A stretch of DNA of 64,000 nucleotides from Myroides profundi (GTDB lineage: Bacteria; Bacteroidota; Bacteroidia; Flavobacteriales; Flavobacteriaceae), in assembly GCF_000833025.1 (NCBI RefSeq), contig NZ_CP010817.1, positions 1,984,001 through 2,048,000 on the forward strand. Direction: 5' to 3'. Positions 27,270 to 34,746 of the stretch are shown here, one piece after another. Position numbers and translations under genes: made by a program. The notes below the pieces were generated by a model. The model worked only from the letters and a program-made list of their open reading frames with translations. It was not told where the DNA came from and ran no database searches. Each line of letters opens with the position of its first letter. The first letter of the stretch is position 1.

Positions 27270-27486
27270 AAGGATAGTTAAATTTCTAGTAAAAGATACT
27301 ATTTTTGAATTGTCTTTATTACTAAAAAACTATCCTTATGCACTTACTCCTTTATGTATTGACGAAAAGAGTAAGTGTCCAAAAGTCCCCACAGGTTATA
27401 AAGACCTTAGACAAAATTGACGCAAAAGATACATTTCGTTTGTCTATTCTGAAGCACTTAATCATTTTTTGATTGAGTGCTTTTTT
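27270..27486 (+). ncRNA. Candidate small structured RNA ending in a strong terminator
   Basis: The region is tiled with perfect helices. P1: AAGGATAGTT (27270-27279) with AACTATCCTT (27328-27337), continued inside by TAGTAA/AAGA (27287-27296) with TCTT/TTACTA (27313-27324). P2: CACTTACTC (27341-27349) with GAGTAAGTG (27369-27377). P3: AGGT (27393-27396) with ACCT (27404-27407). P4: TAGACAAA (27408-27415) with TTTGTCTA (27439-27446). Last comes an 11-bp terminator stem (27454-27464 with 27470-27480, one G-T pair) followed by TTTTTT. TACTTTAG near 27246 is a weak -7-like box. A 44-residue ORF (27338-27472) lies inside but runs into the terminator stem. No downstream plus-strand gene exists, so it looks free-standing. 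Confidence 0.55.
27454..27486 (+). terminator. Strong intrinsic terminator of the RNA candidate
   Basis: GCACTTAATCA (27454-27464), loop ttttt, TGATTGAGTGC (27470-27480) with one G-T pair, then TTTTTT. It follows no annotated protein gene on the plus strand. Confidence 0.8.
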
Positions 27487-27534
27487 GATTTCTGAGTAGT
27501 AATAATTTTTACAAGTATAAATAAAGGCAAAAAG

Positions 27535-27567
27535 AAAATCCAGCTTGTCTGTTGACAGCTGGATTTT
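27535..27567. terminator. Terminator beyond the TIM-barrel-like gene
   Basis: AAAATCCAGCT (27535-27545) and AGCTGGATTTT (27557-27567) form an 11-bp stem with an 11-base loop. On the minus strand it follows the stop at 27574 and ends in TTTTCTTTTT. It probably also insulates against transcription from the plus strand. Confidence 0.75.
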
Positions 27568-27573
27568 TCTTAT

Positions 27574-29358
27574 TTAGTTTAAGAGCTCTGTTTCTACTTG
27601 AAGTAAATCTTTAAGTATACTTTCTCGTTCTTGTATAAAGTAAGTATTGTCTTCCTTAAAGAGATTTTTATAGTAAGAGATTCCTTCTAGTAAGTTCTCT
27701 TTTGTCTTCATTAGCTTTTTCAGTTTTGGAGCTGATTGTTCTAATTCTAAAGCTAACTTTTCTTGTCTATAATGATCTAAGTACATTCTTAATTCTTTAA
27801 TAAAGAAATGAGGACGTTCCTTCGTATCGATTACATTATCTCGTCCATAGATATGATTGACCATTTTCTTAAGAGACACTTCCTTCGTGAAGTAAGCAAT
27901 ATTAGGCCCAGGACAGATCGCTACCCCTTGTGCTTCTCCTTTGATAGGCAAGTTAAGCTCCATATAAGACGCATTGGCTAATCCTATACATAGACATGCT
28001 TTCTCTGTTATCTGTTGATACTTCTTATTGTATTCTTCTTGGCTGATACTATTTTTCTCTTGCTCTAGCTTTTCTATTTCAATAGTTTGGTACTTTCTAG
28101 AAGCAGTACACAGACCTTCATTTGAGTAATTCTTATTCAAGGCTAGGTACTTTCTAGGACAAGAGCTACCTGCTTTGTTCTTATTGATTCTCTCTGACTT
28201 AAAGAAGTCGTTAGAAGTTCCTTTAATACTATTAAATGGCACTCCTAAAGGAGAGATATTACTCAAGTATAGATCCTCTTCTTTTGCCTTAGCTAATAAT
28301 TCTCTAGTGGACTGATCTACAGAAGTAGCTTCTGGCACTAATAAGAATGGTGAGCCCCAGCCTACAGAGTCTACCTCGTAATGCTCTAACAGGAACTGAT
28401 GTTCTGCGGCTGTACCTACGCCGCCCTGAGCTGTAACCTTTAAATCAAGAGGAGTAGAAGGAACAAATCTATTCTTTTGTTCTAGAGCTTTCACTAGTAA
28501 GTCATGGGTAGAACTTATTAACTCTGCTTTTCTAGCTTTAAACTCTTCTAATATTACCCCCATTAGATAACCATCTGTAGCGAAGGCATGCCCACCACAG
28601 TTAAGTCCTGACTCTATGCGATACTCAGATACCCATAATCCTTTTTTAGCTAGGAAATTCCCTTGTATCAAGGCAGATCTAAAATCACTTACTTTTAAGA
28701 TGATCTTTTTCTGTAAAGTACAATCAGCAGTTGGATAAAAAGCGTCAAACTCCTCAAAATAGCTAAACAATCTTGGATTCATACCCGCAGATAAGACTAC
28801 GGATGAGTTTAAAGTACTGTTCACAAAGCCTCTTAGGGCAGCATGTGCATCATTATACTCTACCGGTAAGGCTTCTTTTTTAGTAAAGTTCTCTCTATCT
28901 ACCTTAGTCATGATATTGACATCTATATCTCCAGGGGTAAGATAGTGCTCTAGAAGTCCCTTCAGATGGTCTATAGATAGCTTGTCATCTAAGTGTTGCT
29001 GTAGATTCTTTCTAATCTCTGATACAGATGGTAACATATCGATATAATCCTCAACCTCTTTTTTACTTTCTAAGAAAGATGCTTTTAGGTTTTCGAATTT
29101 CCCTTTTACGATGGTATCTAATGTATTTAGATAAGCTGTAATACGCTTGGCTCTAAAGTCCTCTATCTTCTTCGTTATCTCTTGATAAGGCAATTCGAAT
29201 TTCTCACAATAGAACTTGTTCATGCGTTCTATTAATTCATCATCCATCACAGAGATAGTAGAGGAGAAACCATACTGAGCCACTCTCACTGGACTATCAA
29301 TCGTATAGGCCAATCCCATCACGGGAATGTGAAATGAATGTATTGGTTTTAATTTCAT
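27574..29358 (-). CDS. Large cysteine-rich TIM-barrel-like protein of unknown function
   Basis: This 594-residue cytoplasmic protein starts with IPVMGLAYTIDSPVRVAQYG, which resembles the opening of FMN-dependent barrel enzymes. Mid-protein segments ESGLNCGGHAFATDG, TAQGGVGTAAEHQFL and VDSVGWGSPFLLVPEATSV resemble nitronate monooxygenase or glutamate-synthase barrels with phosphate-binding glycines. The C-terminal half has Cys400 (SSCPRKYL), Cys417, Cys455, Cys457 and Cys482 (CPGP), a pattern that could bind an Fe-S cluster. Long helices flank the barrel at residues 60-140 and 530-594. I know no assigned function. It stands alone. Confidence 0.8.
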   Translation of the reverse strand: MKLKPIHSFHIPVMGLAYTIDSPVRVAQYGFSSTISVMDDELIERMNKFYCEKFELPYQEITKKIEDFRAKRITAYLNTLDTIVKGKFENLKASFLESKKEVEDYIDMLPSVSEIRKNLQQHLDDKLSIDHLKGLLEHYLTPGDIDVNIMTKVDRENFTKKEALPVEYNDAHAALRGFVNSTLNSSVVLSAGMNPRLFSYFEEFDAFYPTADCTLQKKIILKVSDFRSALIQGNFLAKKGLWVSEYRIESGLNCGGHAFATDGYLMGVILEEFKARKAELISSTHDLLVKALEQKNRFVPSTPLDLKVTAQGGVGTAAEHQFLLEHYEVDSVGWGSPFLLVPEATSVDQSTRELLAKAKEEDLYLSNISPLGVPFNSIKGTSNDFFKSERINKNKAGSSCPRKYLALNKNYSNEGLCTASRKYQTIEIEKLEQEKNSISQEEYNKKYQQITEKACLCIGLANASYMELNLPIKGEAQGVAICPGPNIAYFTKEVSLKKMVNHIYGRDNVIDTKERPHFFIKELRMYLDHYRQEKLALELEQSAPKLKKLMKTKENLLEGISYYKNLFKEDNTYFIQERESILKDLLQVETELLN

Positions 29359-29595
29359 TTTGGTTTGTTTGTTATATTTTATAAGGGAGGGAAATTCTTC
29401 AAATATTCTGAGTAATTAAGTGATAAATATCATGTTAGGAGATTATCTCATATTAAATTTATGTAAAGCTCAAGGGAAGAAGGGCGAGATAAGAGCTAGA
29501 ATACTTAGAAGGAAGTAGGTATAAGTAATCAGTTATATTGTTTGTAATTATCTCACAATGAGAAAAATACAACTGCTGTAAATTCTAAAAACAGG

Positions 29596-29866
29596 ACAAA
29601 TCACAGCTGTTAAAAATATTAACACATAGGCGTTTTTAGTGATTTTACAGCACGCGATAAAGCCAGTGGTATCATGGCTTTGAGGAAGGTTGCTTTAGCG
29701 TTGTTCGGAAGTTCTTTGCAAAGTGTTCGGAAAAAGGGGGTGTTTTCCGAACACCTTCCGAACAAACCACAACGTATACCGCATGAATACTCGGTTTGTA
29801 GTGAATTTACAGCGTTAAAAAACTTGTTAAAATTTTAAAATTGAGATTTTGAAAGCTGTGATTTGT
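29596..29866. repeat. 271-bp element with 13-bp inverted ends and nested internal palindromes
   Basis: The ends are ACAAATCACAGCT (29596-29608) and AGCTGTGATTTGT (29854-29866). Inside, TTGTTCGGAAG (29701-29711) pairs with CTTCCGAACAA (29755-29765), and within it GTGTTCGGAAAA (29723-29734) pairs with TTTTCCGAACAC (29743-29754). AGTGATTTTACAGC near 29638 and AGTGAATTTACAGC near 29800 are direct repeats. No ORF is credible. The TTCGGAA core recurs at 49722-49817. It looks like a MITE or a structured regulatory element. Confidence 0.65.
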
Positions 29867-30046
29867 GCTTTCTTTTTGGTGAGATGTACCAGACTTTGAA
29901 AAGAAGAATATTCTCAATAATAGCCATTGAGTCAAAGCCTTTACTGTAGGCAAAGGTAGTAAAAAAATAGATAGGACAAAAGAGGGTGTAGGAGGTAGAA
30001 TTAGTATTATATTTATAGTTTATCCTTAAAATAATTTTGATTAAAA

Positions 30047-30942
30047 GTGAAGAGAAAGGTAATAATAGAATGTCCTACTAATTTAGGGCTTGCAAAGAGT
30101 ACTTATGCTAAAGAACCAGGTGTTAGGTTTTTGCCTACTTGGCTAGAGAAATACGGATTATATAGTATTATAAATCCAGATAAAATATATCGTATAGAAG
30201 CACCAGCGTATTCGATGAACCTTGATGAAAATACACAGGTTAGAAATGCTGATGAAATCATAGAGTATGCTATAAAGCAAGCGAATATTGTTGAAGAGGA
30301 GTTAAATAAAATTCTTTTTTGATTGTATTAGGTGGAGATTGTAGTATTCTTATCGGTAGTGCGCTTGCCTTAAAGAGAAAAGGGCGTTATGGGCTGTTCT
30401 TTCTAGATGGGCATACAGATTATGTATTACCAGGACAATTGGGGGTACATGGGGCAGCAGGTATGGATTTGGCTATAGTATGTGGTGCTGGTCATGAACG
30501 TCTTACTAATATTCAAAACAACAAGCCTTATATTGAAGAAGAATACGTGTTTTGTGTAGGGAATAGAGAGTATGATGAAGAATATGAGAGGCCTATAAAA
30601 GACTCTAAAGTTGTTTATTATCCTTTGTCTAAATTAAGAAATTATGGTATAAAGAGAGTTGTATCAGATTTTTTGATGCGCGTCGAAGAGTATGATTTAG
30701 AGGGGTACTTTATTCATTTAGATGTGGATGTACTAAATGATAAGATAATGCCTGCGGTAGACTGTAGGCAAGAAGATGGATTGAATTATAAGGAGTTAAA
30801 AGAAATACTTACACCTTTAGTTAAAGATAAGAGATGTGTGGGATTGGAGATCGCAATACTAGATCCAGACTTAGATCCTTTAGGTGTTTATACTAAAGAG
30901 TTTATTGAAAATGTAAAAGATATTATAGAAACGTCTCTTTAA
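30047..30942 (+). pseudogene. Arginase/agmatinase-family gene split by a frameshift
   Basis: Two overlapping frames encode one arginase-family protein. The first (GTG 30047 to TGA 30322, 91 residues) ends just before the region that should read into LGGD. The second (from TTG 30319 to 30942) carries the metal-binding motifs GGDCSILIG, FLDGHTDY, HLDVDVLND and LEIAILDPDLD. The break is at a six-T run (cttttttga): one added T would join the frames as ..NKILFLIVLGGD. It may be a true mutation, a sequencing homopolymer error, or slippage at TTT-TGA. If whole, it would be a ureohydrolase of about 298 residues, acting on arginine, agmatine or a related guanidino compound. It is 2.4 kb upstream of the speA coding region. 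Confidence 0.8.
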
Positions 30943-30956
30943 GAAAGGGGGGCTTG

Positions 30957-31283
30957 TTATTTTATTAGTTTAAGCAACTCTTTAATCTCACTATCACTTA
31001 TTGAGTCGTATTCACTTTTGTCATAAATAGAAAGCAAATAGATAGTATCATTTTCGATTACAAGATGTGTAATAACTCTAGCTCCGCCACTTTTACCTTT
31101 ACCTTTAGATTTTATAGCTATGCGTACTTTATAACAATTATTAGCTAATGCAGTTCCGAGCATGGGATTTTGTTGTAATTCTTCAATTAAAAGAGAAAGA
31201 TCTTCTTTCAATGAATGGTATTTCTTTCCAAGCTTTTTAGCTTCTTTTAGAAACTTAGGAGTTGCAATAATATTATAACTCAT
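30957..31283 (-). CDS. RelE/ParE-family toxin
   Basis: This 108-residue basic protein has the ParE/RelE toxin pattern: SYNIIATPKFLKEAKKLGKKYHSL at the N terminus, then NCYKVRIAIKSKGKGKSGGARVITHLV in the central sheet and LLSIYDKSEYDSISDSEIKELL at the end. RelE members cleave ribosome-bound mRNA, and ParE members inhibit gyrase; the sequence does not decide between them. It overlaps the antitoxin gene by 11 bases in the usual antitoxin-first order. Confidence 0.87.
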   Translation of the reverse strand: MSYNIIATPKFLKEAKKLGKKYHSLKEDLSLLIEELQQNPMLGTALANNCYKVRIAIKSKGKGKSGGARVITHLVIENDTIYLLSIYDKSEYDSISDSEIKELLKLIK

Positions 31284-31503
31284 CCAATAAATCTTTTGCA
31301 GAGATCCCTTTAAGTTTTCCCTCTTTTATTAAATTAAGTTCTGTTACAGCTTGTTTTAAATTTGTTTTAATATCTTCTTTTGAATCTGTGTCCTCAGTAT
31401 TTTGTTTTGTAATTTTTATTTTTAAAGCCTTAGCAAAAGCCTTAAGAGCTTTAGCTTCTTCAGGTGTAGAAGGCTCTACGATATATACATCATTAGTTAT
31501 CAT
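31273..31503 (-). CDS. Antitoxin partner of the RelE/ParE toxin (DUF2683-like)
   Basis: This 76-residue acidic protein precedes and overlaps the toxin gene. Its N-terminal part (VEPSTPEEAKALKAFAKALKI) and C-terminal helix (AVTELNLIKEGKLKGISAKDLLDEL) match the small antitoxins commonly paired with such toxins in Bacteroidota. The N terminus is expected to bind the operator and the C terminus the toxin. No operator is recognisable by eye. Confidence 0.82.
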   Translation of the reverse strand: MITNDVYIVEPSTPEEAKALKAFAKALKIKITKQNTEDTDSKEDIKTNLKQAVTELNLIKEGKLKGISAKDLLDEL

Positions 31504-31867
31504 GGCTTAATGTTTTAAAAATTGTACTATTAGTTATTTATGTGAATTCTTTTAAGAAGAAAAGTCACTAACGGATCTTTAATTTTAACTCAACTATTTT
31601 TATAGTAAAAAATCAAATTTATATTATTAAATATACAGACAAAATTACAAATTTGGCTGTAAAAAAGCTAATTTATCATTTGCCTCTATCCTTATTAATA
31701 TCTAGAAATAAATACTATACATTTTAAGTGATTTAAAATATTTGGTATTTAGAATAGCTTTAAAACACAAGCATTTTCTTGCTCTACTATTAAATCGTTA
31801 AAAAAACATATTAGCACGCATATTTCAAATATTTATACTTTATTTTGTATAGCATAAATAATATAAA
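31504..31867. other. 364-bp AT-rich spacer without a visible gene
   Basis: This is the divergent promoter region between the toxin-antitoxin pair (minus) and aroB (plus). No strong palindrome or coding frame is seen. Confidence 0.6.
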
Positions 31868-32935
31868 ATGGAAAACATAACAACAGAGCATTACGATATT
31901 TTATTCGGACAAGAAGCATACGAACATTTAGGTTCATATTTAAATAACAATGGCTATAGTAAGCTTTTTATCTTGACGGATTCTAATTGTTATGAACACT
32001 GTTTGCCTTATTTCTTAAGTAACTTGCCTACAGATGTACCTTTCGAAATCATAGAGGTAGAAGCAGGTGAGGAGAATAAAGTATTAGACACTTGTGCTGG
32101 TGTGATTCAGACTATGTTAGAACAAGGAGGAGATCGCAAGAGTATCATTATCACTGTAGGAGGTGGGGTGATTACAGATATGGGAGGTTTTATCGCTTCT
32201 ATATTTATGCGTGGAATAGACTTTATCAATATTCCTACTTCATTATTAGCCATGGTAGATGCTTCTGTGGGAGGAAAGACAGGAGTTGATTTAAATGGTA
32301 TCAAGAACTGTATAGGTGCATTCGCTATGCCTAAGATGCTAATCATCGATGTAAATTACTTAGAAACTTTAGAGGCTAGACAAATTAAGGCTGGATATGC
32401 AGAAATGTTAAAACACGGCTTGATATTTGACGCCAAATATTATGCGTATCTTAAGGATATCGCGAATGTTGATTTTAATGATTTAGAAACGCTTATTCAT
32501 CATTCAGTAACCATTAAGAATACTGTGGTAACACAGGATCCAAAAGAACATGGTGTTCGCAAGATTTTAAACTTTGGACATACGGTAGGTCATGCTGTAG
32601 AGAGTTACTATCTAATGAATGAGTCTAAAGAAACTTTGCTACATGGAGAAGCTGTTGCATTAGGTATGGTCGCGGAGGCTTATATTTCCAAAGAATTAGG
32701 ATATTTAACTCAGGAAGAATATTTAGATATAAAAGAAACAATACATACTATATATGGCGTTGTAGAACTATCAAATGAAGACATCGAAAACTCGTTAGAG
32801 TGGTTGAAGTTTGATAAAAAGAACTACGGTGGTAATATACGTTGTGTATTATTAGATAAAATAGGCTCTGCTATCTATGATATAGAAGTAAGCAAAGAGT
32901 TAGTAGTAAAGGGGTTAGAGGCTTATTTGAATTAA
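31868..32935 (+). CDS. aroB: 3-dehydroquinate synthase
   Basis: AroB catalyses the second step of the shikimate pathway, converting DAHP to 3-dehydroquinate with NAD and a divalent metal. It has 355 residues. The NAD/substrate region GGGVITDMGGFIASIFMRG is near residue 98, followed by PTSLLAMVDASVGGKTGVD. The zinc ligands lie in AGYAEMLKHGLI (Glu), NFGHTVGHAVE (His) and LLHGEAVALGM (His). It is monocistronic and has the normal length for Bacteroidota. Confidence 0.96.
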   Translation: MENITTEHYDILFGQEAYEHLGSYLNNNGYSKLFILTDSNCYEHCLPYFLSNLPTDVPFEIIEVEAGEENKVLDTCAGVIQTMLEQGGDRKSIIITVGGGVITDMGGFIASIFMRGIDFINIPTSLLAMVDASVGGKTGVDLNGIKNCIGAFAMPKMLIIDVNYLETLEARQIKAGYAEMLKHGLIFDAKYYAYLKDIANVDFNDLETLIHHSVTIKNTVVTQDPKEHGVRKILNFGHTVGHAVESYYLMNESKETLLHGEAVALGMVAEAYISKELGYLTQEEYLDIKETIHTIYGVVELSNEDIENSLEWLKFDKKNYGGNIRCVLLDKIGSAIYDIEVSKELVVKGLEAYLN

Positions 32936-32980
32936 GGTTCAAAAACAATTAGTTTTTCCTTTTTCATTCCAATATTTTGT

Positions 32981-32988
32981 TACATTTG
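32981..32988 (+). promoter_or_regulatory. Putative -7 box of the speA promoter
   Basis: TACATTTG matches the flavobacterial -7 consensus TAnnTTTG. The expected -33 TTG is not clear; only T-rich sequence is present 17-23 bases upstream. If used, transcription would begin near 32995 and leave a leader of about 310 bases before speA. Confidence 0.5.
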
Positions 32989-32993
32989 CGGTC

Positions 32994-33309
32994 GTGAAAA
33001 TAGATGTTTTATATATTAGATTCTGTGTGTCTGCAAGGCACAAAGTAAGGCGTTTTGTCATCAGACAAAAGGCTAATTATGTATATGGCATTATCAAGTA
33101 TTCTAAGGAGGCTCTTAATTCGTTTAGATTCAGAGATAAGTTGCCAATAGTATTTGCCAATATTCGAGTTTGAAAATCAATATAGTTAAATCTTGATTGT
33201 TTTTATGAAGACATAACTATCTAGTCCGATAATAATTGACTAATTTAGTTGCAATACAATCAAGTTAATTGAGAAAGAATTTTTTTAACCATTATTAAAA
33301 GAAAAAGAC
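32994..33309 (+). promoter_or_regulatory. Long 5' leader of speA with nested helices and short ORFs
   Basis: Complementary segments: CTTGATTGT (33192-33200) with ACAATCAAG (33256-33264), inside it AACTA (33215-33219) with TAGTT (33246-33250), and innermost TAGTC (33222-33226) with GACTA (33238-33242). A separate hairpin TTTTGTC-ATCA-GACAAAA lies at 33053-33070. Short ORFs include a 59-codon GTG frame (32994-33173, 8 Arg), a 14-codon ATG frame (33004-33048) and a 23-codon ATG frame (33079-33150) with three arginines. These features fit an attenuator, leader-peptide or riboswitch-like control, but this is inference. Confidence 0.45.
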
Positions 33310-34707
33310 ATGAACACAAAATATGTTGACTTAATCAACCAAACTTTTTATTTTCCTCAAGAAGAATTCAAATTAAACAAAGATAATCTTCAATTTCACA
33401 ATATTGATTTAATGGGGTTAGTTGAAAAATACGGAACACCATTAAAATTCACTTACTTACCTAAAATCTCTGAGAACATTAGCAATGTAAAGACTATCTT
33501 TAGAAAAGCTATGGAAAAGAATAAGTACAAAGCAAACTATTACTACTGCTACTGTACTAAAAGTTCTCACTTCTCTTATGTACTGAATGAGGCATTCAAG
33601 AATGATATCCATGTAGAGACATCTTCTGCTTTTGACGTAAACATTGTAGAGAATTTATTAGAGACTGGTAAGATCAACAAAGATACATTCGTATTATGTA
33701 ACGGATTTAAACGTGCGCAATACATTGATAATATCGCAAATCTAATCAATAATAAACACGAGAATACTATTCCTATTATTGATAACTATGAGGAGCTTGA
33801 TCTATTACAAGAACAAATCAACAAGAAGTTTAAAATCGGTATTCGTATAGCTTCTGAAGAATCTCCAAAGTTTGAATTCTATACTTCACGTTTAGGAATA
33901 GGATACAAGAGTATCTTGCCTTTCTACAGAAAGCAAATCGCTGAGAATCCTAATGTAGAGCTTAAGATGCTTCACTTCTTCATCAATACAGGTATTAGAG
34001 ATACTGCGTATTACTGGAATGAATTAGTAAAATGTTTGAAAGTTTATATCACTTTAAAGAAAGAATGTCCTACATTAGATAGTTTAAATATCGGAGGAGG
34101 ATTTCCTATTAAAGATTCATTAGCTTTTGAATTTGATTACCAATATATGGTAGACGAAATCATCAATCAAATCAAGATAGTATGTGAGGAAGCTGAAGTG
34201 GATGTGCCTAATATCTTTACAGAATTTGGTTCCTATACTGTAGGTGAGAGTGGAGGAGCTATCTATGAAATCTTATACCAAAAGCAACAAAATGATAGAG
34301 AGAAATGGAATATGATCGATTCATCATTCATTACTACTTTACCAGACTCATGGGCTATCAATAAACGTTTTATCATGTTGCCTATCAATAGATGGAATGA
34401 TACTTATGAGCGTATATTGTTAGGAGGATTGACTTGTGATAGTGATGATTACTATAACTCAGAGCAAAACTTAAACGCAATCTATTTGCCTAAGTTTAAT
34501 AAAGAAAAACCTTTGTATATTGGGTTCTTTAATACAGGTGCTTATCAAGATCAGATCGGAGGATTTGGAGGTATTCACCACTGCTTAATTCCACAACCAA
34601 AACATATCTTAATAGATAAGGATGAGAATGGAATTATTGCTACAGAGTTATTCTCTGAACAACAGACTGCAGAGCAAGTATTAGATATCTTAGGATATAA
34701 CAAATAA
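33310..34707 (+). CDS. speA: Arginine decarboxylase, fold III PLP enzyme
   Basis: This 465-residue enzyme is expected to convert arginine to agmatine, the first step of polyamine synthesis by this route. It belongs to the alanine racemase/ornithine decarboxylase fold. The PLP lysine is probably Lys84 in CYCTKSSHFSY. VETSSAFDVNI, FINTGIRDTAYYW, SLNIGGGFPIKD (glycine loop for PLP phosphate) and LGGLTCDSDDY (active-site Cys-Asp from the partner subunit) follow. It is shorter than E. coli SpeA (658 residues), as in many Bacteroidota. The DHS-like gene follows 39 bases downstream. Confidence 0.9.
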   Translation: MNTKYVDLINQTFYFPQEEFKLNKDNLQFHNIDLMGLVEKYGTPLKFTYLPKISENISNVKTIFRKAMEKNKYKANYYYCYCTKSSHFSYVLNEAFKNDIHVETSSAFDVNIVENLLETGKINKDTFVLCNGFKRAQYIDNIANLINNKHENTIPIIDNYEELDLLQEQINKKFKIGIRIASEESPKFEFYTSRLGIGYKSILPFYRKQIAENPNVELKMLHFFINTGIRDTAYYWNELVKCLKVYITLKKECPTLDSLNIGGGFPIKDSLAFEFDYQYMVDEIINQIKIVCEEAEVDVPNIFTEFGSYTVGESGGAIYEILYQKQQNDREKWNMIDSSFITTLPDSWAINKRFIMLPINRWNDTYERILLGGLTCDSDDYYNSEQNLNAIYLPKFNKEKPLYIGFFNTGAYQDQIGGFGGIHHCLIPQPKHILIDKDENGIIATELFSEQQTAEQVLDILGYNK

Positions 34708-34746
34708 GAATTAAAAGAAATTATTAATATAAAAAGTAAAAATAAA

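Noticed and set aside
27338..27472. 44-codon ORF beginning MHLLLYVLTKR
   Set aside because: It lies entirely within the hairpin array and its stop is inside the terminator stem, so RNA is the simpler reading; kept only as part of the ncRNA candidate.
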